The notes below the pieces were generated by a model. It did no database searches, was not told where the DNA came from, and was given only the letters and a program-made list of their open reading frames with translations. A stretch of DNA of 64,000 bases from NCBI GenBank assembly GCA_963739005.1, contig CAVTYQ010000001.1, forward strand, positions 124,001-188,000, written 5' to 3'. Below are positions 41,314 to 50,208 of the stretch, piece by piece. This stretch comes from DASWJZ01 sp963739005. Its GTDB lineage: Bacteria; Pseudomonadota; Alphaproteobacteria; Rhizobiales; Afifellaceae. Both the position numbers and the translations under genes were made by a program. Numbering within the stretch: position 1 is the stretch's first letter; each line of letters starts with the position of its first letter.

Positions 41314-43089
41314 ATGCACGCCTATCGCACCCATACCTGTGGCGCGCTCCGCCCGGGCGACGTCGGCGCGACGGTCCGGCTCTCCGGCTGGGTGCATCGC
41401 GTGCGCGACCATGGGGGACTGCTGTTCATCGACCTTCGCGACCACTACGGGTTGACCCAGGTTGTGGCCGACCCCAATTCGCCTGCCTTCAAGACGGCGG
41501 AAAAGGTGCGCGCCGAGTGGTGCATAAGGGTTGACGGGGAGGTGAAGGCGCGGACGGCCGAGACGGTGAACGCAAACCTGCCGACCGGCGGCGTCGAGGT
41601 GTTCGCCAGCGAGATCAAAATCCTGTCGGAGGCGCCGGAGCTGCCGATGCCGGTCTTCGGCGAGCCCGAGTATCCTGAGGACACGCGGCTCAAATACCGC
41701 TTCCTCGACCTTCGCCGTGAGTCGCTCCACAAGAACATCATGCGGCGCGTCGCGGTCGTCGCGAAGATGCGCGAACTGATGCGCGGCGCCGGCTTCAACG
41801 AGTTCCAGACGCCGATCCTGACCGCGTCCTCTCCGGAAGGCGCGCGCGACTTCCTGGTGCCGTCGCGCATCCATCCGGGGAAATTCTACGCGCTGCCGCA
41901 GGCGCCGCAGCAGTTCAAGCAGCTGATCATGGTGGCGGGCTTCGACCGCTATTTCCAGATCGCGCCATGCTTCCGGGACGAGGACCCGCGCGCCGATCGT
42001 TTGCCGGGCGAATTCTATCAGCTCGACGTGGAAATGAGCTTCGTCACGCAGGACGATGTCTTTGAAGCGATGGAGCCGGTGATCCGCGGCGTGTTTGAAG
42101 CATTCGCCGACGGGAAGTCGGTGACGCAGACGTTTCCGCGCATCCCCTTCCACGAAGCGATGCGGAAATTCGGAACCGACAAGCCTGACCTCCGCAATCC
42201 GATCGAGATGCAGGCGGTGACGGAGCACTTCGCCGGTTCAGGCTTCAAGGTCTTCGCCTCGATGATCGAGCGCGACCAGACGAACGAGGTGTGGGCGCTA
42301 CCGGCGCCGGGTGGCGGCAACCGCGCCTTCTGCGACCGCATGAACAACTGGGCGCAAGGCGAAGGGCAGCCGGGCCTCGGCTACATCTTCTTCCGCGAGG
42401 GCGAGGAGGGAGGCGCCGGTCCGATCGCGAAGAACGTCGGGCCGGAGCGCACGAATGCGGTTCGCGAGCAACTCGGCCTCGACGTCGGCGACGCGGTGTT
42501 CTTTATCGCCGGAAACCCCGCGAACTTCATGAGCTTCGCCGGCGCGGCGCGCGACAAGGTCGGCCGCGATCTGGAACTGATCGACCACGAGGCCTTCGCG
42601 CTCGCGTGGATCGTCGACTTCCCGATGTTCGAGTGGAGCGAGGAGGAGAAGGGGATCGACTTCGCCCACAATCCCTTCTCGATGCCGCAGGGCGGGCTCG
42701 AGGCGCTGGAGACGCTCGATCCGCTCGCGATCAAGGCGCATCAATACGATGTCGTTTGCAACGGCTACGAGATCGCGTCGGGCGCCATCCGCAACCACAA
42801 GGCCGAGATCATGAAGAAGGCCTTCGCGATGCGCGGCTACGACGAGGACGTGCTCGAACAGCGCTTCGGCGGAATGCTGCGCGCGCTGCAGTTCGGCGCG
42901 CCGCCGCATGGCGGTATGGCGGCCGGCCTCGATCGCATCGTGATGCTCCTTTGCGGGGTGAAGAACCTGCGCGAGATCACGATGTTCCCGATGAACCAGC
43001 AGGCGGAAGACTTGCTGATGGGCGCGCCGTCCGAGGCGACGCCGAAGCAGCTTCGCGAGCTTTCGATCCGCGTGGTGAAGACGGAGTAG
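41314..43089 (+). CDS. aspS: Aspartyl-tRNA synthetase
   Basis: A 591-aa bacterial-type class IIb synthetase. OB-fold anticodon domain (VRLSGWVHRVRDHGGLLFID), motif 1/2 region RYFQIAPCFRDEDPRADRLP, GAD insert domain (GYIFFREGEEGGAGPIAKNV), and motif 3 GAPPHGGMAAGLDRIVMLLC. Length and domains are complete. Many alphaproteobacterial members are non-discriminating (charge both tRNA-Asp and tRNA-Asn); this cannot be decided from sequence reading. Start at 41314 fits MHAYRTHTCG, the family N-terminus. Confidence 0.97.
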   Translation: MHAYRTHTCGALRPGDVGATVRLSGWVHRVRDHGGLLFIDLRDHYGLTQVVADPNSPAFKTAEKVRAEWCIRVDGEVKARTAETVNANLPTGGVEVFASEIKILSEAPELPMPVFGEPEYPEDTRLKYRFLDLRRESLHKNIMRRVAVVAKMRELMRGAGFNEFQTPILTASSPEGARDFLVPSRIHPGKFYALPQAPQQFKQLIMVAGFDRYFQIAPCFRDEDPRADRLPGEFYQLDVEMSFVTQDDVFEAMEPVIRGVFEAFADGKSVTQTFPRIPFHEAMRKFGTDKPDLRNPIEMQAVTEHFAGSGFKVFASMIERDQTNEVWALPAPGGGNRAFCDRMNNWAQGEGQPGLGYIFFREGEEGGAGPIAKNVGPERTNAVREQLGLDVGDAVFFIAGNPANFMSFAGAARDKVGRDLELIDHEAFALAWIVDFPMFEWSEEEKGIDFAHNPFSMPQGGLEALETLDPLAIKAHQYDVVCNGYEIASGAIRNHKAEIMKKAFAMRGYDEDVLEQRFGGMLRALQFGAPPHGGMAAGLDRIVMLLCGVKNLREITMFPMNQQAEDLLMGAPSEATPKQLRELSIRVVKTE

Positions 43090-43132
43090 GCGAGCCCGCT
43101 ATTTGTCTTCATTTGCCGGGCTCGGCTCGGCA

Positions 43133-43200
43133 ATCCATTCCGCGACCGTCGCGACTGGTGGAAGTCGCGCGGAATGGATGCCCGGATCAAGTTCGGGCAT
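43133..43200. terminator. Compound inverted repeats between two convergent genes
   Basis: ATCCATTCCGCG (43133-43144) pairs with CGCGGAATGGAT (43168-43179). A second hairpin follows at once, ATGCCCG (43178-43184) with CGGGCAT (43194-43200). There is no T run. The place, between the end of aspS and the end of the opposing gene, suits a bidirectional terminator; the sequence also looks like the dispersed extragenic palindromes of many alphaproteobacteria. Confidence 0.5.
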
Positions 43201-43227
43201 GACGAGAGTGGAATGGAAAACGAGGCG

Positions 43228-45234
43228 CTATTCCTTCGCCGCTTCCGACTTGAGCTGAAGGTTCAGCCGGTCTGGAAGCGTCAGCGGATCGTTGGCCGCG
43301 TCGAGAAGGTCGAGGAGCGCGATCGGCGCCGGCGGCGTCACGTCGGCGGAGAGCGTCTGTCCGCCGGCCATGAAGCCCTGCAGCGGCGGCGCCACCTGCT
43401 TCGCCAACTCAGCCGGGATGACGGCGGAGATGATGAAGGGGAGCGCCGCGCGCATCTGTTGCCGGTAGGCCGCGCCGTCGATCGTGAGCCCCTGCCGCTT
43501 CGCCACCAAGGCGAAGGCGCGGTCGAGCAGCGAGTGGTCGGTCACGCTGAGCGTCGCCTTGGCGAGGCTGAGATCGTTGAACATCGCCATCACCGCGGCC
43601 TGGGTGTCGGCACCCTTGCCGGCCGCGGAGGTGGCGCGGACGAGCCAGTCCATGGTGAGCCCGGTCAGCGTGTAGGAAAGCGCAACGTCGCCGGCGTCAG
43701 CGACCTTGACCGTCCAGGTCGCCTGGTCGGTGCCGATGTCCGGCGTCCAGCGGTCGGCAAGCGACATCCCGAGCGTCAAATCCTGATAGCCGAGCGCATC
43801 GTAAATCTCGGCGGCCTGCGGATCGATCGTGAGGAGGCCGCGCGGAAGCTTGAGGTTCTCCATCTGGATATCGGTCTGCTCGGCGAAGATCTTGTTCCAG
43901 TCGCGCAGGTCGACGCTCAGGCGATCGAGCGAAACCGCATCCTCCTTGCTCTTGCCGACTGCGAGCCCCTCGATCCCGAAGCGGCTGAAACGCGGCAGCG
44001 CGGCGAAGGTCCTGTCGATCGCCGCGGCGTGCGTCTTGAGATCAGCATCGTTCTCGAGCGCGGCGAACTGCATCAGGGCGCCCAGATCCGGTGATACGAA
44101 GCCGGCAAGCTCCATCGAGCCGAGCGACGCGTAGCCCTGCGGACCGGCGAACTTCAGGCTCTTCATGATGAGGCTGTCGAGCCCATCGCTCGACCACCCG
44201 GTCAAAGTCACGCCGTCGAGCGAGAACGACGCGCCTTCCTTTGGCGCCTCGCCCGAAAGGCCGTCGAGCCGCACGGTGCCGACACGGAAGGCGCCAGCCA
44301 TCCCCGTCACCGCTTCGAGCGCGAGATCGTTCTTGGCGTCGCTCGGAACGTCCGGGTCAATGATCTGGTCCCAGGTGGACGTGAAGGGCTCTTCGGGCTG
44401 GCGCCCGTCGATGTTCTCGATGGCGACCCCGCCGAGATGGAAGTTGGCGCCGTCGGCGCCCTTTCCAATGATGCCCTGATAGGCGGCGCGCGACATCAGC
44501 GGCCGCCAGACATCGTCACCGCGGCCGTCGCGATATTGCGTCTCGTCGAGGATATGCGCCATGGCACCGAGGTCGGTGCGGTCGATCTCGATCTTGTCGA
44601 TGGCGACGTCGAACGCCTGTGGTGAGGCCACGTGTGCGGCGATTGAGACGGGTCCGACCTCCTCATGATTGAGCACGCCCTTGGAAAGTCCGGTCAGCAA
44701 CAGGTTGCGATAGGAGACGGTGGTCCCTTCGCCCATTGTCGGCTGGCGATCGAGAAGGGTGATCTCCGGGATCCGCAGCTCGTCGAGCGTGCCGTCGACG
44801 GCGATCGCATAGAGGCGCGCCAGCGAGCGCATCACGTGCTTCGGGTCGATGGCGACAGCGGCGAGGCTCGGCAGCGACACGCCAGAGGCGGTGGCCGAGG
44901 GAATTTTCGCATCGACCTTGTCGGTGACGACCTCGCCTGAGCGCAGTTCCATTTCCGAAGCGCTGAAGCCGCCGCCCGGGCGCTCGGAAAGATCGCGAAG
45001 GCGCAATTCCTCGACGCTGATCAACTCGTTCGGGTCGGTGCGCGCGAAGACCAGCCCCTCGGCGAACGTGTCGGCGCCGTCGGAGCGGACGAGGCTCGCG
45101 GATGCCGACCAGTCCGGCGACGAGTCCACCCAGGCGATGAAGCCGCGGAGCAGCGCTTCGCTCTTTGTGTCGGCGCTTGCCGGCGTCGCGCCGACGAGGA
45201 CGATGAGCGCCAGGACTTGCGCGAGGCGCCTCAT
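43228..45234 (-). CDS. Large secreted protein of unknown function
   Basis: A 668-aa protein with a signal peptide (MRRLAQVLALIVLVGATPAS, cleavage near ASADTK). The rest is regular, with many beta-strand-like repeats of the form ...IEIDRTDLGAM... and VRLDGLSGEAPKEGASFSLD, and a helical C-terminal part (MFNDLSLAKATLSVTDHSLL; AYRQQMRAALPFIISAVIPA). It is similar in its C-terminal third to the next gene upstream (see the shared L-x-R-A-x-A/L...QGLT...Y pattern). No known family recognised. It should act in the periplasm. Confidence 0.75.
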   Translation of the reverse strand: MRRLAQVLALIVLVGATPASADTKSEALLRGFIAWVDSSPDWSASASLVRSDGADTFAEGLVFARTDPNELISVEELRLRDLSERPGGGFSASEMELRSGEVVTDKVDAKIPSATASGVSLPSLAAVAIDPKHVMRSLARLYAIAVDGTLDELRIPEITLLDRQPTMGEGTTVSYRNLLLTGLSKGVLNHEEVGPVSIAAHVASPQAFDVAIDKIEIDRTDLGAMAHILDETQYRDGRGDDVWRPLMSRAAYQGIIGKGADGANFHLGGVAIENIDGRQPEEPFTSTWDQIIDPDVPSDAKNDLALEAVTGMAGAFRVGTVRLDGLSGEAPKEGASFSLDGVTLTGWSSDGLDSLIMKSLKFAGPQGYASLGSMELAGFVSPDLGALMQFAALENDADLKTHAAAIDRTFAALPRFSRFGIEGLAVGKSKEDAVSLDRLSVDLRDWNKIFAEQTDIQMENLKLPRGLLTIDPQAAEIYDALGYQDLTLGMSLADRWTPDIGTDQATWTVKVADAGDVALSYTLTGLTMDWLVRATSAAGKGADTQAAVMAMFNDLSLAKATLSVTDHSLLDRAFALVAKRQGLTIDGAAYRQQMRAALPFIISAVIPAELAKQVAPPLQGFMAGGQTLSADVTPPAPIALLDLLDAANDPLTLPDRLNLQLKSEAAKE

Positions 45235-45250
45235 GAGCCGCCCCTTTCGA

Positions 45251-46387
45251 TCATTCCGGCGTATTCGCCGTCACGGAAGCCTTCAGCCGGTCGGGCACGG
45301 TCGACGGGTCGGTCTTCAAGAGGCTCAAGATATCGGAGCCGGAGACCGGCGCATCCGGATCGAGGCTGATTGTGAGCGAATGCGGGTCCTTGAGGAAGCC
45401 TTGGACGGCATCGGTGACCTCCTGTTGGAACGCGGGGTTGTTCAGGGTCAGAAGCAGGAAGGGCAGGGCGGCGGAGAGCTGCTGGATATATGCCTCGCGG
45501 GTCAGGCCCTGCTGCTTCGCGAGCGCGTCGAGAACGCGGTCGGCGAGCGAGTTGTCGAGGTAGCGGAGCGTCAGCTGGTGCACTTCCGTCTTCGACGCCT
45601 TGGAAGCGGCGCCGGCATCGTCGAGCACGCGCGGATCTGGGAGGTTGCCCATGACGCCCTTGATCGTCAGCGCGCCGCCGTCATGTACCTGAACGGTGAA
45701 ATCGCGGATGGTGATGGTCTTGGCGCTGACGTCGCGCGAGCTGTCCCAGCTCACGTCGAGCGCCAGGTTGTCGTAGCCGATCGAGGCGGGCGTGATGGCG
45801 CCGGCCGGAAAGAGGTCGGGCGAGAGCGTGACGTTCTCCACGCGGCCCTTGCTGTCCTGCGCGAGGTTGTCGACCACGTTGCCGGACTCGAGCTCGATGC
45901 GGTCGATGGAAATCGATCCGGGCTCCGCCTGGCGGTAAACCTGGATGCCCTTCACCTCGGCGGTGCGGAAGAGAATGCCCTCGCCGGGCATGCCGCCCTT
46001 GAGAAGCGACGCGTCGAGGACGACGGCGTCGGTGACCGTCGCCGCATCGATCGTGCCTTTCGAGTTGCCGGCGAGCGTGCCGCCGGCAAAGCTGATCATC
46101 GGGCTTTGGAACACCCCAACGCCGCCCTTGGTCGGCTTGTCGACCACGACCTTGTCGAAGCGGAGTGTCTGATCGGTCGACTGCCGCGTGACCGTGAGGC
46201 CATCAACGACCACGTTGTCCCCGTCCGCGTGCGCAGAGTCATAGCTCGCCGCGACGTTGGTGCCGTTGACGAGCGCAGCGCCAAGCGCCTTCGCGACCGC
46301 GTCGGGCTCGAGAGCGGAGGCGTGCGGCGTGGCGGCGATAACGAGACCCGCGGCCGCGAGGGACACGCTCAGGAGACGCAACGTCAT
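45251..46387 (-). CDS. Secreted protein of unknown function, relative of its downstream neighbour
   Basis: A 378-aa protein with signal peptide (LLSVSLAAAGLVIAATPHAS) and AAGGGA before the ATG. The C-terminal part (LRYLDNSLADRVLDALAKQQ, GLTREAYIQQLSAALPFLLL, AVQGFLKDPHSLTISLDPDA) parallels the same part of the 668-aa protein (DHSLLDRAFALVAKRQGLTI, then QQMRAALPFIISAV and QGFMAGGQTLSADVTPPAP). The two genes are 16 bases apart and in one operon. Function unknown. Confidence 0.75.
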   Translation of the reverse strand: MTLRLLSVSLAAAGLVIAATPHASALEPDAVAKALGAALVNGTNVAASYDSAHADGDNVVVDGLTVTRQSTDQTLRFDKVVVDKPTKGGVGVFQSPMISFAGGTLAGNSKGTIDAATVTDAVVLDASLLKGGMPGEGILFRTAEVKGIQVYRQAEPGSISIDRIELESGNVVDNLAQDSKGRVENVTLSPDLFPAGAITPASIGYDNLALDVSWDSSRDVSAKTITIRDFTVQVHDGGALTIKGVMGNLPDPRVLDDAGAASKASKTEVHQLTLRYLDNSLADRVLDALAKQQGLTREAYIQQLSAALPFLLLTLNNPAFQQEVTDAVQGFLKDPHSLTISLDPDAPVSGSDILSLLKTDPSTVPDRLKASVTANTPE

Positions 46388-46512
46388 GGGAATCCCTTGC
46401 AAGAACGCGGGCACGATCTTGGCCGCGCCCCTCCCGCATGGCAAGCGCCGCCTCGATTACAATTTTGACAGGCGATTTCGCGTGTTCCGGCAATCGTTTG
46501 CCGCGCTCGCCG

Positions 46513-48390
46513 TCAGGAGGGCGAAATGCTTGCGCCGGGGCCAGAATCGGCGCGCGCCATGACGTAGGAGCCCGGGGCGTTCTCCAGCGGCTTCAGCTTG
46601 CCGCCGCCAGGACGCCGCCGCCGCTTGATGCGCGTATTGTCGAGCCTTTCGAGCCAGGCTTGCCAGTCCTCCCACCACGAGCCCGGAAGCTCCTTGGCGG
46701 ATTTCAACCAGCTCTCCAGCGAGCCGACCGGCGGGCCGCCGGTCCAATACTGGTATTTGCGGCGCGCCGGAGGATTGACCACGCCGGCGATATGGCCGGA
46801 GCCCGTCAGGACGAAGCGCACCGGGCCGCCGAACGACGAGGAGCCGATGAAGACGGATTTCGCCGGCGCGATGTGATCCTCGCGCGTGGCGAGGTTGTAG
46901 ACGGGCACCGTCACCTTCGAGAGGTCGATCTTCCTTCCGCCGATCGTCAGCCGCCCCTTGGAGAGGTTGTTCTCCAGGTAGCAGTTGCGAAGGTAGAAGG
47001 AGTGGTTCGCGCACGGCATGCGCGTCGCATCGGCGTTCCAGTAGAGGAGGTCGAAGGGGAGGGGCTCCTTACCTTTCAGGTAGTCGTTCACGACGTAAGG
47101 CCATATCAGATCGTTCGAGCGCAGGAGATTGAAGGCCGTCGCCATCTTCGAGCCTTCGAGATAGCCGGTCTTCTTCATCTCCGCTTCGATGCTTGCGACA
47201 TGGTCGGCGTCGGCGAACACTTTCAGATCGCCGGAGAACTCGAAGTCGACCTGCGCGGTGAGCAACGTCATCGAGGCGATCCGCGCCTCCTCGCCGCCGG
47301 CGGCCAGATAGGCAAGCGTGATGGCAAGGAGCGTGCCGCCCACACAATAGCCGACGACGTTGACCTGGCGTTCGCCCGTTGCCTTCTCGATCGCGTCGAG
47401 CGCCGCGAGAATCCCCCGCGTCATGTACTGCTCGAAGCCCATCTCGGCATGGCGCGCGTCGGGGTTGACCCAGGAGACGACAAAGACGGTGTGCCCCTGC
47501 TCGACGAGCCAGCGGAGCAGCGATTTTTCCGGCGTGAGGTCGAGGACGTAGAATTTGTTGATCCACGGCGGGACGACGAGGAGCGGGCGCTTCCACACGC
47601 TCTCGGCGGTCTGCGCGTACTGGATGAGCTGGAAGAGTTCGTTCTGGAAGACCACCTTGCCCGGCGTCGTCGCCAGGTTCTTGCCGAGCTTGAACGCCGA
47701 GATGTCGGATTGGCGCGGAAGCAGCAGGCCCTTGCCGGCCGAGACATCGTCGGCGAGCATCCGCATTCCCTTCACGAGGTTCTCAGCATTGCTAGCCGCG
47801 GTGATCTTCAGAACCTCGGGGTTGGTGAGGACGAAGTTCGTGGGCGAAAGCGCATTGTTGATCTGCCTCAGATAGAAGCGCGCCTTCTGCCGCGTGCCGT
47901 CGTCGACGCCGTCCGCCTCGTCGACCAGCTGCTCGGCCCAGTTCGTGGTGGCGAGGTAGAGCTGCTTCAGCGCGGAGAACATCGGGTTCTCGTTCCACTC
48001 CGAGTCGGCGAAGCGGCGGTCGTCGGAATTCCCGCTCGCCGCACCGGTGGCGCCGATGGCGCTCTGCCAGATTGCGAAGTAGCTCGCGAAGAGGCGCGTC
48101 TGCGCCTCCATCAGACGCGACGGGTCGGAGGTCCAGTATTCGCCGATCCGGCCGAGCGTCTTCACGATCTCGGTCGTCGCGTCGGCGATGAGATCGGCGG
48201 CCTTGCCCTCCTCATGCGGCTTCAGATAGGCCGCGAGCGCGCGCCCGCCCTGCTCGACGGCGCGGGCAAGGTTGCGCGCGAAGGCTTCCGCGTCGCGAAC
48301 CATGTAAGGCGACGGCGTTCCGTCCCCGCCGGCCGGCCGGTTGTCGTCCGCTCCCGCCATCTTCCGCCCGAGCGTTTCCCCGATGGTCAT
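46513..48390 (-). CDS. phaC: Poly(3-hydroxyalkanoate) synthase, class I
   Basis: A 625-aa synthase that polymerises 3-hydroxyacyl-CoA into storage granules. The lipase-like box is GYCVGGTLLAITLAYLAA with catalytic Cys at about 348, then Asp at about 504 (ATREDHIAPAKSVF) and His at about 533 (TGSGHIAGVVNPPARRKYQY). The N-terminal PhaC_N region (WNENPMFSALKQLYLATTNW, PTNFVLTNPEVLKITAASNA) is intact. Class I by length and lack of a PhaE/PhaR partner gene. The granule genes phaA/phaB/phaR are not in the window. Confidence 0.96.
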   Translation of the reverse strand: MTIGETLGRKMAGADDNRPAGGDGTPSPYMVRDAEAFARNLARAVEQGGRALAAYLKPHEEGKAADLIADATTEIVKTLGRIGEYWTSDPSRLMEAQTRLFASYFAIWQSAIGATGAASGNSDDRRFADSEWNENPMFSALKQLYLATTNWAEQLVDEADGVDDGTRQKARFYLRQINNALSPTNFVLTNPEVLKITAASNAENLVKGMRMLADDVSAGKGLLLPRQSDISAFKLGKNLATTPGKVVFQNELFQLIQYAQTAESVWKRPLLVVPPWINKFYVLDLTPEKSLLRWLVEQGHTVFVVSWVNPDARHAEMGFEQYMTRGILAALDAIEKATGERQVNVVGYCVGGTLLAITLAYLAAGGEEARIASMTLLTAQVDFEFSGDLKVFADADHVASIEAEMKKTGYLEGSKMATAFNLLRSNDLIWPYVVNDYLKGKEPLPFDLLYWNADATRMPCANHSFYLRNCYLENNLSKGRLTIGGRKIDLSKVTVPVYNLATREDHIAPAKSVFIGSSSFGGPVRFVLTGSGHIAGVVNPPARRKYQYWTGGPPVGSLESWLKSAKELPGSWWEDWQAWLERLDNTRIKRRRRPGGGKLKPLENAPGSYVMARADSGPGASISPS

Positions 48391-48484
48391 ATTCGAGGCT
48401 CAATATAGGCACTATAGGTATAGAGGCTATAAGGCAGCGGCCCGGATTTCAGCCGGTGCCGGCGCATTTTTCGACGGTCAGAGG

Positions 48485-48898
48485 ATGAGCTTCACAGCTA
48501 ACCGAGCGGCGACCATGTTCTCGCGCCTCGCGGCGGCGGGGGTTTTGTGCGCTGCGGTGTCCGGCTGCTTCGGGCTTCCCGACCTCGATTCGCCCGCCGC
48601 CATGACGGAGCCGGCGACGCCGCGCGCCGCCGCAGTCGCGGAGATGCGCGCGGAGGCCGCTGCCGGAGACAAGATGCCCTATCCCGACGCCTTCCAGGCC
48701 GACCAGACGCGGGAGCTCGCGGCGCGCGAAGAGCCGCTCAGCGTCGCGGAGGTGGATGCGATCCAGGCGGAGCTCGCGCTCATCGCCGATCGCCGGGCGA
48801 AGACGACCAACGCGCGCGAAATCGCCTCGCTCGAGGCGCGTGCCCGCGAGCTTCGCCGGCTGATGCTGCGCTCGGGCGGCGAGCCGGTGCTGCGATAG
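48485..48898 (+). CDS. Small lipoprotein
   Basis: A 137-aa protein, ATG after GAGG (close spacing). Signal with lipobox: RLAAAGVLCAAVSGCFGLPD, acylated Cys near 30. The mature part is highly charged and helical (VDAIQAELALIADRRAKTTN; IASLEARARELRRLMLR), likely a coiled coil in the periplasm. It is divergent from phaC. No family recognised; the start could also be the Met ten codons downstream. Confidence 0.7.
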   Translation: MSFTANRAATMFSRLAAAGVLCAAVSGCFGLPDLDSPAAMTEPATPRAAAVAEMRAEAAAGDKMPYPDAFQADQTRELAAREEPLSVAEVDAIQAELALIADRRAKTTNAREIASLEARARELRRLMLRSGGEPVLR

Positions 48899-48962
48899 AG
48901 GTTTGACGTTTCGACGGGTCCGGCTAGGGAATTCCGGCGGGCCGCGGGAGCAGGTGTCGACG

Positions 48963-50183
48963 ATGGACGATTTCTACAGGGTCAGGCGGCTGCCGCCCTA
49001 TGTCTTTGAGGAGGTGAACCGGCTGAAGGCGACCGCGCGCGCCGCCGGCGCCGACATCATCGACCTCGGGATGGGCAACCCCGACCTGGCGACCCCGCAG
49101 CACATCCTGGAGAAGTTGGTCGAGACGGTCGGCAAGCCGCGCACCAACCGCTACTCCGCCTCGCGTGGCATCGCGGGCCTCAGGCGCGCGCAGGCCGCCT
49201 ATTACGGCCGCCGCTTCGGGGTGAAGCTCAATCCCGACCGCGAGGTCGTGGCGACGCTCGGCTCGAAGGAAGGCTTCGCCAACATGGCGCAGGCGATCAC
49301 CGCGCCGGGAGACGTCGTGCTGGTGCCTTCGCCCAGCTATCCGATCCACGCCTTCGGATTCCTGATGGCCGGCGGGGCGATCCGCCACGTCCCGGCGGAG
49401 CCGGGGCCGGAATTCTTCGCGGCGCTGGAACGCGCGGTGCATCATTCGATCCCGAAGCCGATCGCCGTCATCCTCTGTTATCCCGCGAACCCGACGGCGT
49501 CGGTCGCGACACTCGACTTCTATCGCGACGTCGTCGCCTTCGCGCGGCGGAACGACGTCTTCATCCTCTCCGATCTCGCCTACGCGGAAGTCTATTTCAA
49601 CGACCGCGAGCCGCCGCCCTCGGTGCTGCAGGTGCCGAACGCGGACGAGGTCGCGGTCGAGTTCACGTCGATGTCGAAGACCTTCTCGATGGCGGGCTTG
49701 AGGGTCGGATTCGCGGTCGGCAACGAGCGCCTGATCGCGGCGCTGTCGCGGGTGAAATCCTATCTCGACTACGGCGCCTACACACCTGTGCAGGTGGCCG
49801 CCGCTGCAGCGCTCAACGGTCCCGACGAGTGCATCAAGGAGATGCGTGCCACCTATCGGCGCCGTCGCGACGTGCTGGTCGACAGCTTCGCCCGCGCCGG
49901 CTGGCCAATACCGGCGCCGTCGGCGTCGATGTTCGCCTGGGCGCCGATCCCCGACCGGTTCCGCTCGCTCGGCAGCGTGGAATTCTCCAAGCTCATGATC
50001 GAGAAGGCGGACGTGGCTGTCGCGCCTGGCCTCGGCTTCGGCGAGCACGGTGAGGGCTTCGTCAGGATCGCGCTCGTCGAGAACGAGCAGCGTATCCGCC
50101 AGGCGGCGCGCAATATCGGGCGTTTCCTTGCCTCTGCGGACAAAACATTGCACAACGTGATTCCGATCAGCGCCAGCCGCTGA
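48963..50183 (+). CDS. Class I/II aminotransferase (AlaC/LL-DAP-aminotransferase-like)
   Basis: A 406-aa PLP enzyme. Signatures: ADIIDLGMGNPDLATPQHIL, PSPSYPIHAFGFLMAGGAIR, CYPANPTASVATLDFYRDVV, LSDLAYAEVYFND and the Schiff-base Lys in EFTSMSKTFSMAGLRVGFAV. In related genomes this position, directly ahead of hom, is annotated as alanine-glutamate or LL-diaminopimelate aminotransferase; substrate cannot be fixed by reading. It heads the aminotransferase-hom-glpX-recJ run, with hom 25 bases after it. Confidence 0.9.
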   Translation: MDDFYRVRRLPPYVFEEVNRLKATARAAGADIIDLGMGNPDLATPQHILEKLVETVGKPRTNRYSASRGIAGLRRAQAAYYGRRFGVKLNPDREVVATLGSKEGFANMAQAITAPGDVVLVPSPSYPIHAFGFLMAGGAIRHVPAEPGPEFFAALERAVHHSIPKPIAVILCYPANPTASVATLDFYRDVVAFARRNDVFILSDLAYAEVYFNDREPPPSVLQVPNADEVAVEFTSMSKTFSMAGLRVGFAVGNERLIAALSRVKSYLDYGAYTPVQVAAAAALNGPDECIKEMRATYRRRRDVLVDSFARAGWPIPAPSASMFAWAPIPDRFRSLGSVEFSKLMIEKADVAVAPGLGFGEHGEGFVRIALVENEQRIRQAARNIGRFLASADKTLHNVIPISASR

Positions 50184-50208
50184 TTTATCCAAATAAGACA
50201 GGGACTTA

